A stretch of DNA of 64,000 bases. Source: Melieria omissa (Eukaryota > Arthropoda > Insecta > Diptera > Ulidiidae). This document shows, in pieces, positions 20,188 through 32,348 of this stretch. The stretch is from contig OZ020270.1 in the NCBI GenBank assembly GCA_963971225.1, positions 68,888,932-68,952,931 of the forward strand, read 5' to 3'. The stretch's first letter is position 1, and each line of letters opens with the position of its first letter. Below the pieces are notes generated by a model that was given only the letters and a program-made list of their open reading frames with translations, was not told the origin of the DNA and did no database searches. The translations under genes were made by a program, and so were the position numbers.

Positions 20188-21813
20188 CACTAGTCAGAAA
20201 AAGTTTGCGTACAGGCAAGTCAAAATTATGTTATGATTAATTTTTTCCTCAAAAATTGGTTCTCCGTTTATAAAAACGTATCCACATTTTTCATATATGT
20301 CTTAACTGCTCTTTTTGTTGTGCTTTAGATGAATTAAAATAATACTTTTCCATGTATTCGTATTTATTGACAATATACTTACAAAACGTGCAGAATAAGT
20401 TTGCATACAAAACTTATAGCGGGAATTCTCTGTTATGCTTTTTATTTTTTTTTTGGAAAAATTGTATTCCATGGAACAAGAAACGGACTTGTCAATTATT
20501 TGAAATTTTATAAAAGCAATAGAATCCAACAGAAACAAATTAAAAATGGATAAAAGGATAATCTTATTAAAACTTTCCAAAATTGACAAAAAATTTCATG
20601 AAATTAGGGAAACTTTTGGGAAGGCACATTCGTCATTTCAAAAAGCCATATTAAATCTCGAAGGAAACAAAAAAATCTTGCTTCGTTACTACGATCTGGC
20701 CATTTTCTTAAGCTACGAGCGAAAGGATTAGATTGTTTGCGATCAGTGCATCATAATCTAAGGCTAGTTGCATCCAATATCTTCAGAAATGTATAGACAT
20801 ATTTTATAAAACCCAGTAGCAGTGACTTTATAAGAAAAGTCCTGAAAAAAACATATTTCCCCTACATAACAGCATGTAAGAAGCCCATATTTAGCTTACT
20901 TAAAAGGAGCACGGAATTGCTATCGTAAAAGAGTCCATCGAAGAGTCTAGAAAACCGGATTTCCGGGACGATATGTTGTTATCTATAGAAAGTGGGACGA
21001 TTCATTATATCTGGTAGTGGTTTGGCATTAAAAGGCATCAACTAATGTGAAGATGAACCTGTTAATAACAAAAATTAACAGTGAAGCATAGCCTACCCCC
21101 ATGTGGGGGTATGAGGCTGCATGTCAGGAAAAGGAGTGAGCAGGTTGTTTTTTTTATTCAGAAATGCTTCCAAGGGGTTATTTACATATTCTAAAGGCTT
21201 ATGTAAGCCAAAGTTTCAAAACTTTGGTTCAGATTCCAACATTTCTTTTCAACTTTACGATGACCTTAGGGCGCAATGCATACGATGTGAAGCTATGTTT
21301 GCTATTAACTGGCTCAACAAAGTTGAAAAAGTTTCTCCCTAGTCATCTAACGTGCATCTAATTGAGAATATAAGGGGTTTATTTGAACGCTGAGCCCAAC
21401 AACACTCCATCTTCAAAGATATAGTAAACCAATATAACAATTCAAGGATATAACAAAATAACCGCTGGAAAAACCCGAATTTAATAAAATTTACGCCAAA
21501 ACTTCTGCAGGAAGTTCGAGCGAGAAAAGAAAATTCACAGTTATTAATTTTTGGACAAAACTCAGTTTCAATTAAATTTTAACTACATAACCTTATCTTG
21601 TACGCAAACTTTTTCTGAGGTGAATTCATAACATATTTTGTTTTTGGCCCTTCTTTTTCAGTTTGGTCAAGTTTTTGATATTATTATCTTAATGGAATAA
21701 AAGAACTAAGTTTACGGAAGAAATACAAACTTTTTGAAACATTACTTTGAAGGATTTATGTACCATATGAAAAAACTACGTACGCCTTGAACGCAAACTT
21801 ATTCTGACTAGTG
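20188..21813 (+). mobile_element. Tc1-like transposon of the IR/DR type, decayed
   Basis: The ends are CACTAGTCAGAAAAAGTTTG and its inverted counterpart (one mismatch), with TA on both flanks (20186-20187, 21814-21815). A second copy of the core CAGAATAAGTTTGCATAC lies about 200 bp inside the left end (about 20391-20408). A matching inverted copy, GTACGCAAACTTTTTCTG, lies about 200 bp inside the right end (21599-21616). This is the double-repeat layout of IR/DR Tc1 elements such as Minos and Bari3. Between them only fragments of a helix-turn-helix transposase start (MDKRIILLKLSKIDKKFHEI) and scattered degenerate frames remain. Confidence 0.83.
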
Positions 21814-21926
21814 TATGTACGTACAGTCAAGTGTAAACCTTTGGTTTTGGTATATTAAATGTTTGTGTGTAATTGCATGCTTAGTATTTCTTCGCGGCGC
21901 TGACTGCATGCATCAACTGCAATTAC

Positions 21927-22414
21927 CTGTGGCTCTTGCTTCCATTCGTTGTCGGTCGTGTCCTCAGAGTCGTCGAATTGGCTTTTCCATTGCGAGGCCA
22001 GCGTTAAGGCGCCGCCGCCCTTTGTTAGCTGCTGTAGCGCCGAGACATTCTCGTCGTCGATTAGCGCAAACTGCGTCACCGAATGGTCGCCGCAACCGCC
22101 AGCGCTGCCACGCGTTGCGCTACCGCCGCCACCGCTGCTGAGCCGGTGCGACGAGCCGCCCGTGGCAGATACTGGACGCAAGTTGGTGGATGTAGTTGAT
22201 CGTCGATTGATGCCCGGCAGCTGCTGAAGCATGCGCTGTCCGCCTACCATGTGTTGCGATGCTGCCACGCCGCCTTTAGACGCGCCTGTCGCCGCATCGA
22301 AGGAGAAAGGTGTGGCATCTTGATCATGCGGCGAAGCAGTCTCCGTCGACTGCACACCGCCGCTACTGGCTGCCAAATCGTGTACGCTCACGGCAGTCAG
22401 TGGCGGTGCAGTGC
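21927..22414 (-). CDS. Asator: Asator exon: Ser/Gly-rich C-terminal region
   Basis: This is the most 3-prime exon visible. The acceptor TGTGCAG lies at 22415-22421. The exon reads GTAPPLTAVSVHDLAASSGG across the junction, then Ser/Gly-rich sequence, then KSQFDDSEDTTDNEW, ending at the donor ACAG-gtaatt. It is low-complexity and probably disordered, as is the C-terminal part of TTBK-family proteins. No further exon was recognised between here and base 1, so the next intron is either at least 21.9 kb long and full of transposons, or later exons are too diverged to see. Splice phase with the preceding exon (AAA G / GC ACT) is consistent. Confidence 0.82.
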
Positions 22415-22548
22415 CTGCACATAACCAAAGCAAGAAAGTCGAACGTGTCAATAGGTTAGTGGTAGTACGTGTCAGACTCGATTAGCTATGTGCAATTCGA
22501 TATTGACTTTAATCGAAAATCGAATTTCAATCGACCTATCCAACATAC

Positions 22549-23311
22549 CTTTAAGCACCGCCTCAAGTGTGTCCGAGTTATGAAGCTTGCCTGTGTTCGC
22601 CAATTTATCGTTGCCATCGAAGCTGATGACCGCTTGCAATTTACGCGACGGCATCTCCGCGATCAGCGATCCGCCGGCCAAGTAGCTGCCAGCAATAGTT
22701 GGCTGATAATTGTGCTGCTCATCGACCATATTGGCGGACACGCCACCGACGGGATCATCTATCAGCGCTTCCTTGCGCGGACGCAACTGCAGCGACATTG
22801 AGCTGGCGCCACCCTCCTCGTCGACTAGAATACTTTGATTCTGATGCAGTGACACCGAACTTATTTGATTGGCGCCGGCGGCCAACTTGAGCAGCTGCTG
22901 CGCGTGTACATAGCCGTGATTGTTTGGCTGCTGACCCACGTGTTTCGGGTGATGGTGTAGTTTCTGGGTGTGCTGCTGTTGCGGCTGTGGCATTGGCGTG
23001 GTTGAAGTTTCGCCTGAATAATTGGTGGCTGTTGCCAGCTTAAAGAGACCGCTTGGAAGAATGATGGCATTTTGTGCGGCCGTCGCGCTCGCCGCTGAAG
23101 GCAATTGAGTGCAAGTCTGCGACTGTTGCAGCTTTGGTTGCTGTTGCTGCGATGACTGTTCGGCGCTGACAATGACACGTCCGCCACCTACGGTGGTGGC
23201 AGTGGCCACTGCGGTTATTGCCGCCTTGGGTGAATTATTTTGATTGCAGGAGTTCAACTGTTGCAGCGCACCATCCAGTTGTGGCGAGGTGGCGTTACAG
23301 TTTTTATCCAC
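22549..23311 (-). CDS. Asator: Asator exon: Gln-rich region after the kinase domain
   Basis: The acceptor ATTTTAG precedes VDKNCNATSPQLDGAL, which matches the KEKVDKNCNAT segment downstream of the kinase in the Drosophila orthologue. The 763-bp exon contains Gln- and His-rich tracts (QSSQQQQPKLQQSQ, QPQQQHTQKLHHHP). It ends SDTLEAVLK at the donor AAAG-gtatgt. It has no enzymatic motif and is a presumed linker or regulatory tail. The intron to the next exon is 134 bp. Confidence 0.88.
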
Positions 23312-23376
23312 CTAAAATTATACATTTTTTAAACAAATTTTAATAAAAAAGCCGGATAACAAATCCGACTATTCAC

Positions 23377-23445
23377 CTTTTCTTTGAGATTTGTCGGCTC
23401 TGTGGAAGCCATTTGGACCGTGTCGATGTCGTTGCGACGACGTAT
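23377..23445 (-). CDS. Asator: Asator small exon (23 codons)
   Basis: It is bounded by acceptor TTTTATAG and donor AAAG-gtgaat. It encodes IRRRNDIDTVQMAS followed by TEPTNLKEK in phase 0, joining upstream to GTDY and downstream to VDKNC. The Drosophila protein has the corresponding EYIRKRAEIE...LNIKEKVDKN, which supports the splice choice. Introns of 58 bp (upstream) and 65 bp (downstream) are normal for flies. Confidence 0.87.
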
Positions 23446-23503
23446 CTATAAAATAAGACGTTGTTTATATGGGGATTACAAGCGGATCTTTCATCGTTCT
23501 CAC

Positions 23504-23713
23504 ATAGTCGGTACCACTGGCATTCGAGGCGGCTACTGTCATCTGTGTAATATTGCCGTGAACGTATTCGTTTTTCGCCTGGGCTTGGACGCTGTTTGTT
23601 GTATGATTGCCGGTTGTTGTTGTTGTGACGGTATCGACCTTCTCCCAATCGTACGGGTCCGACTCCTTGACGCCGCGTCGTTTCATGCACCGCTCAAATA
23701 GGCTGATTAGCAT
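23504..23713 (-). CDS. Asator: Asator exon: end of kinase domain
   Basis: It encodes MLISLFERCMKRRGV, then ESDPYDWEK and the conserved HGNITQMTVAASNASGTDY. The first part is the C-terminal end of the casein-kinase-1-like fold typical of tau-tubulin kinases. I placed the donor at TAT-gtgaga (23503) rather than at the gtaatc 24 bases further on. The later donor would leave a 34-bp intron and break the match to the fly orthologue. Confidence 0.9.
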
Positions 23714-23763
23714 CTACAAAGCAACGACAATGATCAATCGAATTCGATAATATTTTTAGTTTA

Positions 23764-24219
<456 letters not shown>

Positions 24220-24222
24220 TCA

Positions 24223-25507
<1,285 letters not shown>

Positions 25508-25791
25508 TCAAACCTTCATAAGCATTCACACACATATAAGACATCTGTGGACATTTGTCTTTGATATGAAAATGGAAAAGTTTCTTTTATACGTGATTCG
25601 ATATCTAATGCTAGCAGTTACATAGCATACGATTTAAATATATGAAAAAACGAAAATTTTTGAACATGCGTAATTCTATATCTGATGAGAGTTTATAGCA
25701 AACTTTTGATGCATTAAATGGGAAAGTTTCTTAAAGTTCTATGTCATTCTGACAGCAACAAAAGCAAACTTTTGTTATTAAGTTCACCCAC

Positions 25792-26386
25792 CTTCCATCG
25801 TTCCTTGACCACATGTCCCGGCTGTAGCAAATCTTCTGAGGTCATTTTGGCCGTCGTCGGCTCGGCGTGATTACAAATACCACCCTTATTATGATTATTA
25901 TTGTTATTATTATTTACGTTATTGCTTTTTTCTAGGAGTGGCGTGGCCGGTGAAGGAACACGAAATGTCACACGGTTTCGTACGCCTAGGCGGCAGTTCT
26001 TCACCGGTAAAGTGGCTGATCGTTGCAGAGCATTTGAACCTCTTTGGTTCTGCTGTTGTTGTTGTTCTTGTTGTAGCTCATAAGAAGCCTCAGCACGCTT
26101 TGAGCAAGTGTTGTTTTTATTATTAGTGTTGATTATATGGCTGTCATTATGATTATTAGTGTTGTTGTTGACGTGTTGGTGCAGAAATCTTATTGGAGGC
26201 GGCGGCTTTGAGGGTGGTTGAAATTTGGTTGGGTGGCGCTGTTGCTGTGCTTTTGGGTGCTGTTGCTGTTTGTGCTGTGCTGCAGCTGTTGTACCTGCAG
26301 CGGTTGTTGGCGTTGTATGCTGTTGCTGTGGTTGTCGCTGCAGTTGATTCGCTGTTGTTGAGAGTACAGCAGCATTTTCGTCATTT
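25792..26386 (-). CDS. Asator: Asator exon: start of conserved protein plus Gln/Asn-rich N-terminal extension
   Basis: The ATG at 25845-25843 opens MTSEDLLQPGHVVKERWK, the N-terminus of the conserved form, spliced in phase 0 at AAG-gtgggt to the glycine-rich-loop exon. The same frame is open upstream across the whole exon to a good acceptor (AACTTTGCAG) at 26387. It encodes Gln-, Pro- and Asn-rich sequence (YELQQEQQQQQNQRGS; NNVNNNNNNNHNKGG; TPLLEKS). I saw no in-frame ATG in that extension, so it would need an upstream exon. Either the exon is partly 5-prime UTR or a longer isoform exists. The upstream exon was not identified. Confidence 0.85.
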
Positions 26387-27829
26387 CTGCAAAGTTAATT
26401 TGTATGAAAATGTCTGCTTTAAAATGGCACTGATGAACAGCAAAATGTCATTTCTGGTTTTGACATCAGTTCTAGAGTATTTAGTAGTGTCCAACCGAGG
26501 GTGGATTTTTTACCGAAGCCGAATCAGTATAGTCGGCATAGCTAAAATATTAGGCTGAAGCCGAATACTAATAAAAAATCTTTAAAAGAAAATAACTGAT
26601 CATATTTAGCTTTTCTTTTTTACTCCACTTAAGAATTAATAAAATATATTAGTAAAGTATTAGTAAAAAAATCAAAGCCAGTCTTACAGTTCAGTTTCTA
26701 ACAAAAATAAAAAAAACGTAATTCAGTTGACAGGTAATCTAATCATCTAATCATCTAATAATTACAATTTAAGAGCTTTATATTATACACTAAAAAAATT
26801 AGCTTCTCTGCATTTTCGCCGAAGTTGGAACATTTCTACTGAAAGTTAAGTTGAACAGGTTAATTAAAACATTTTATCGCCATATCTTGCAGCCAATTTA
26901 ATATCATCATTATGATAATAATTATGATAATTAAAATGATAATCATCATCATTTTAATCTTCATCATTAACATTACAATCATCACCGTCACCAATAAATC
27001 GTCATTCCTCACTTGAAAAAATTTATAAAAATGGCAATCTTTTAAATCTTTATTCCGTGCTTCTTCCGACAATCCAGCCGATTGGCAACAAAACATGCGA
27101 TATGATTTGCTGTCCATGTAAAAACTATTTGTGGAAAGTTGTAAAACCAAAACCAAGGATAGCACTGTTCAAAATATTTTACAATTTTTATCAATTTTTT
27201 TATGATTTGATGTTCACTAGAAACAACCATAAAACGGTGTGCATGTTTTTAATCATAATGACATCAATTTCTATTACTGATGCAGAAAAAATGCATTTTG
27301 AAAAAAAAAATAAAAACAACAATAAACCTTTTGCTTTCATCTAAAAAATAAATCATTTAAAAAAATCTATTTTGCACATTTCTATTTGTTCTCATAAATG
27401 GCCCATTTGGTTCATGAGTTCGCACACAAAAATCGAAATGCGCAACATTCGCGCAACTCGTTATTTCATAAAATGTTACTAGAATATCTGAACTATATGC
27501 TAATGAAAACAGTTTTGCTCGATCTCACAACTTGTTTTTTCATAAAACGTTACTAGAATATCTAAACCACAGTGGCCATGCCCTATGCTCTCGATCCTCA
27601 TTTGTTTTTGTAAATGATCTTCGGCATAGGCTGAGCATTCAAGTATACAAACTAAAGAGCTGCGCAAGCACTATAAAAATTACTTGCAAGCCATCGCTGT
27701 GCTTTCAAATACTGCCGCTCTTCTTCACTTTCACTACAAAACAAGCACTGCATGAAGAAGCTTTTGATATTCATACAAATACTGCACGAAACGACAGTAG
27801 AACTGCAAGCACCTTGAAGTATAGAACAA
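26387..27829. other. AT-rich region upstream of the last visible Asator exon
   Basis: No exon or ORF with similarity was seen. It contains a hairpin-prone ATCATCAT/ATGATAAT simple-sequence tract at about 26898-26990. A direct repeat of about 30 bp (CATAAAAYGTTACTAGAATA core) occurs at about 27468 and 27541. It may be an Asator intron or 5-prime flank. Confidence 0.5.
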
Positions 27830-27837
27830 CACTGAAG

Positions 27838-30800
27838 CAGTGATGCTAATTTTTTTTTGAAAAATTTCTACGCGACTTGAAAAAAATCCCTACACACTCC
27901 AGCAGACATGGGGGTTTTGCACTAAAATCCACTACCACTACCACTGGAGGTCTGCTGGGAAATTTTCCACTACCACTAAATAAATTTTAGTGGTAGCTGA
28001 ATTTTTTCCACTAATCACTGATCTTTATTTAGTGGTAGTGCAATTTTCTTCCACTAATTTTTTTTAGTGGTACTTTTTACCACTGCCACTAAATTAAATT
28101 CAGTGATTAGTGGAAAAAATTCAACTACCACTAAAATTTATTTAGTGGTAGTGAAAAGGATAGTGCACTATGAATTTAATGCAAAACCCCCATGTCTGCT
28201 CTCCAGCAATTTTCCCTACGAAAATCCCTACACTTATTTTCCAAGTATTTTGTAATATTTAAGGTTTTTTTTTAATTTTTTGTGAATAAAAGTCGCAAAA
28301 GTAAATACCATAACATTTATTAACCCCCTTTCACGCTCAAGGGAAATATTTTTCCCTTCTACAAAAATCGTTATCGATTGTTCAATTATTATTGAATCGA
28401 TATTTTTTTTACTGAATGTCAAAATAAAACGTATGTAAGGCGGCAAATGTGTTTCTGAACGAATAAAAAAAAAGAACTGTTAAACTTTATTGCGCCAAAA
28501 CGACGCACAATGGGGTAACATGCCAAAAACCCGCGCATTGCCTATTTTATGCTGTAATATCTATACGGTTAAAGATAAATACCTCAAATTTGGACATCTC
28601 CTTCAAGACTCTTCAGAGATTTGTTCACCATAATTTTATTTGATTTACTGTACCGTGCACCGGCACCCTACAGTCGGCAATTAGGCACATTTAAAATCTT
28701 CATTAGTAAAAAACAAAACCAAAGTTAAAGTATTTAAATCGACCCAAACTGACTTATGAATACTCTAGATTGTAGCCACGCCCCCAGTTTTTGCCTCCTT
28801 TCATAAAACACCCACATAAAACACAGGGGTAATTCGTATTTAAGAAAAACCATTTGATACGGGTTGATACGGCTCATAACGGGTTAATGGGGAGTACCAT
28901 GCCCACTTACCGTTATAAATAACCACAAAAGGGCAGATGACGTTGGTAAGTATATAAATATAATAAATTTTCCCAATTTAACCAAGTATGCTTATATGGC
29001 AACCATACGTAAAAGTAGTCGTACCATGCCCATTTTTATGTCAGAGTTTAGTTAGGCCACTTGTAAATTTCTTACAAAGTTGTATTGAAATATATTGCCT
29101 TTTTCAAGAATCATCCTGCGTACCCGCCGAAAAAATTGATACAAAATATTTTTGTAGCATATTTATTAATTCAGGTGATAATTCACATCTATTTTTACTT
29201 TATTTTTTTTAATACTATATATATGCATCCAGTGCTATAAACGTACCGACCCATACGCGCGTTAAAAAGTTGTTAGTTCATATATATTTGTTTTCTTACT
29301 AAGAGAAGTGAATAAATGTCCAAAAATCTAACCATTCCGCAGCTTTCCGCAGATAAGTTGGGTATCATTTTTTTATGAAGGTTCCTACTTACCTTCCCTA
29401 AAGATTTTCGATTATCTATGATTAACCATAAAAGTTATACACCACGAAAGTAGGACATTTTCGTAAAAAAATCGTTGTTTTTGCCCAAACTTTGAGAACT
29501 TATATCTTTACAAGAAAATGTGCCATGAAAAAGAATTATATGTCAAATTAAATGTAGGAACATGCTTATTATATGTACCAAAAATTATTTGATTATATTT
29601 AAAAATAACGATTTAATTGACATTTCAGCATCACCATCAAAAAAGTTGCATCGACAAAATGAAATTGAGTATAAAAACACCCAAATTTGAACGGCTATAC
29701 AGCAGTTAGTTTCGGTCCAATTTACATGCAAAAAGCATTTTCTGACTGCTACATGCATGTAATAATTAATTTAATTGATTGGCACGACAGCCCGCTTACG
29801 CGAGACTAAGGCCTAGCTTCCCGCAACCACCCGTGTTGTGCGTGTGAATTTTGTACGCGGGTGGAAGGGACCTACAGTTTTATGCCGGTTCCGAACGGCA
29901 GGTTGGGAGCTTTTTCATAGGCAATTTTTGCTCTCAGAGGTTTGCCATTTCCAGCTGAGAGGACAGCCACCGAAAGAGAAAACGAGTTTCCCGTTATTTT
30001 ACATGCATGTAGATTACGAAAAACAAAAAAAAAGTAAGGCCCGTAACTTTAAGATTAGCCGTAATGCGCGGGTTTTCGGCATGTTTACCCCATTGTGCGA
30101 CGTATAGAAAATAGGACACATAATAAATGTGTTATGTGCAATGTCCACTTGTGCTTCACAAGTAAACGAAATTGTTTCGTAGAATACCACAACTAACTAT
30201 TTATTTTACTTTTCTGATAATTTTTATTATGTTTTTTGTATTAAAAAACCAATAAATAAAATACCGATATAATAAACCTAACTCTTCGTTTATTTACTGT
30301 TATGGTCCATAGGGAATAATATTTCTCATGAAATTATAGGAAACATATACACACTGCTATGTTTTTCTGGTGATATTCTCTTACTTTACACCCACAATAG
30401 CTAAAATATTGTGTTGTATTGGCATATTTAGTCTTGGACATCTTATGGTCCTGTGAGGGTTAATTCTTCTTTTAATTCATTTGCAACATGAAAACAACAA
30501 ACCATTCAAAACATGGAAACATAACAACATAAAAAAATTGTGCTTTGCACTGAGATACCATTTCATCACATTAAAAACATCAGTACAAAAATTACACTAA
30601 GACTAATTATTTATGGTCGTTCTACTCAGTGTATGCCATTTTCTTAAAGTGTTGTTCTTTACATTGAAAATTTACACATTTACTTCGTCTTGTAAGTAAG
30701 AGCGAATTATATAAATTGAAGTCAAATTTTCATGGCTTGATGTGTTCCTTTTTTTTTCGAAAATATTCTTTCAGAGTCTGCATTAGAATGTGGTAGTGCC

Positions 30801-31018
30801 GAAACATATTTGGCCAACTTTGACAAATTGGGAAACAACATTTGATCGTTAAAATTTTTAGTTTGACTAATTTGACTTCAAAATTTTCCATAACCAGGGT
30901 TATTTGAAAATTCCCTACATTTCGTGAATTTAAAAAAATATGTCCTTTTTTCCCTACGCACACAATTTTCGCTTAAATTCCCTACATGTAGGAAGTTTTC
31001 CTACAGTTAACATCACTG
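27838..31018. mobile_element. hAT-type element, 3.2 kb, no transposase recognised
   Basis: The ends are CAGTGATGCTAA and TTAACATCACTG. The flanks are perfect 8-bp direct repeats CACTGAAG (27830-27837, 31019-31026), lying within a minisatellite that continues on the right. A 296-bp MITE is nested at 27903. The interior is AT-rich with only short frames. One of 89 codons (29838-30107), within a GC-richer segment, is not recognisable. The element is therefore either a long non-autonomous element or an eroded autonomous one. Confidence 0.72.
27903..28198. mobile_element. Foldback-like MITE, 296 bp
   Basis: The ends are CAGACATGGGGGTTTTGCA and its inverted complement. The flanks are 8-bp direct repeats with one mismatch (CACTCCAG/CTCTCCAG; 27895-27902, 28199-28206). 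The interior is itself palindromic: a 70-bp stretch of ACTACCACTAAAT/ATTTAGTGGTAGT words at about 27964-28040 recurs inverted at about 28090-28160. The duplication length and CAG start suggest hAT. Confidence 0.78.
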
Positions 31019-31096
31019 CACTGAAGTAAAACAACATTGAAGTAGAACAACACTGGAATATAACAACACTGAAGTAGAACAAGATTGAAGTGCAGC
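31019..31096. repeat. 16-bp minisatellite
   Basis: There are four imperfect units of AACAACACTGAAGTAG in tandem at about 31030-31093. Related units lie just left of the hAT insertion at about 27813-27837, so the 3.2-kb element landed inside this array. Confidence 0.7.
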
Positions 31097-31098
31097 AC

Positions 31099-32039
31099 CA
31101 CTAAGCAAATAAACACATAGAGGTGTCAACTCGCACAAATTTGCGTACCAGCGTAGTAGGTCACATACGCACTTCGGCTATTCGAACATATTCGCGATGA
31201 CTTCGGCAAACTTCTCAATTCTAAGTCAGCTTTCATAATTTGCTTTATGTTGATGTGGTCAGCAATGACTAGATTACGCGAAAGTGAGAGGGGAACGCAG
31301 CAAACACGGTTGCTAATTTGGTCAATCTAGGCCCCAGAGTCGCAAATTCGGTCAATCTAGGCCCCAGAGTTGATTAGGGTTCGTACAGCAAATTCTCCAT
31401 ACAAAAGCCAGGGCAAGGGCTGCTAGTGCGTTCGAAGTTTATTTGCAAATAAAATAAATGTTTTTTTTTCATCCATTCTGTAGTACGTTCATAGGAAATT
31501 GATTGCAAAAAACCGTTGTTGCTGAAAAACGTCACAAGTATGTTGCAACGTGTTTTAATATGATTTTACTTCAGTTTTTACTGACTGCCCTCAAAGCATT
31601 TACGTTTGAATTGCTTGAGTTGCACCTCTGCGTTTGAAAAGAGTTCAACTTGCCATCACTGTTTCTTGCTACACTAGAAACGGCAAACTCAATGAGACAT
31701 GAACTGAAGGAAAACGCAACCGAATATCTGCTGACTTTAGCGTATGAAATAATTTATTTCAGCTTTTTGTTGGTACGGGTTACAATCAAAATTTCTTAGA
31801 CCAGTAAAACAAGGTGGTTCCCAACGCTATATTTACAGCAAATAAGAAAAGTTATCACTTTAAGATGCAAGCAATTGACTGGTAACCGGTGCTGTGCGAA
31901 TGCTTGGGTAAAAAAACCCGTACACTATCGGACGATTGGAAAAAGCAAAAAATGGTCTGAAAATCATTTCCCCGCTCAGTTTCGCGTCACGTAGTCACTG
32001 CTGGTCAGTCGCACATCAACTGTGTGCTGTGATCAGCGA
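31099..32039 (+). mobile_element. P-like element copy 2, 5-prime part
   Basis: It starts CACTAAGCAAATAAACACAT, as at 5328, and follows that copy closely without the P-like MITE, up to GTGATCAGCGA. It is interrupted by hAT MITE A (31263-32000) and by the giant insertion at 32040. The 3-prime part resumes at 62418. Confidence 0.78.
31263..32000. mobile_element. hAT-type MITE, family A, copy 2
   Basis: It has the same terminal repeats as 8614-9342 in reverse orientation. The flanks GTGGTCAG/CTGGTCAG (31255-31262, 32001-32008) are an 8-bp duplication with one mismatch. The sequence between the flanks matches copy 1 along its length, including the duplicated GGCCCCAGAGT unit. Removing it restores the TTGATGTGGTCAGTCGCACA sequence seen uninterrupted at 5956. 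Confidence 0.84.
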
Positions 32040-32108
32040 CACGGTTGCCACAATTGGTAACATTCTACCAAAATTGGTAACTTTTAAACTGTTTGGTAAC
32101 TTGGTGAC

Positions 32109-32334
32109 TGTTCAGATGTACTGTGCTGTATCTAGTGATTTGTCGATCCCATCACTAAACCCAAACTTTCCTTCTCCTCTTGTACTAATGTTCCCCCTAT
32201 TTGCTGCTTTCCGGCTTCGGCCGTTTGTATCGTTTAATGTTTCGTGTACACTTGTATTTCGCACTCCGTGAAATAAACACCACCCAAACCCGAACACACG
32301 ACTTTTATTCTACCGCTCCGCGCAAATTTCTTCA
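32109..32334 (+). repeat. 5-prime LTR of BEL element A
   Basis: It matches 46437-46660 throughout with a handful of substitutions and a small indel near position 50. It contains a GAAATAAAC signal. Confidence 0.9.
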
Positions 32335-32348
32335 TGGTCCTTCGAGCC
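32335..32348 (+). other. Primer-binding site, tRNA-Tyr
   Basis: TGGTCCTTCGAGCC directly after the LTR is complementary to the 3-prime end of Drosophila-type tRNA-Tyr (GGCTCGAAGGA plus CCA). The match stops after 14 bases. BEL element B has a longer match to the same tRNA. Confidence 0.8.

Noticed and set aside
22472..23311. Apparent single-exon 279-codon gene
   Set aside because: It starts at a splice acceptor and ends past a donor; it is an Asator exon plus read-through into introns.
23446..23479. 34-bp intron using donor gtaatc at 23479
   Set aside because: Too short for a fly intron and it breaks the match to the Drosophila protein; the gtgaga donor at 23503 gives a 58-bp intron.
29838..30107. 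Host gene exon
   Set aside because: No splice-site context or recognised similarity, and it lies inside a hAT-ended element; kept only as part of a finding.
32335..32348. Possible tRNA gene fragments at the primer-binding sites (also 36201, 58373)
   Set aside because: Only the short complement of tRNA 3-prime ends is present, directly next to LTRs; these are primer sites.
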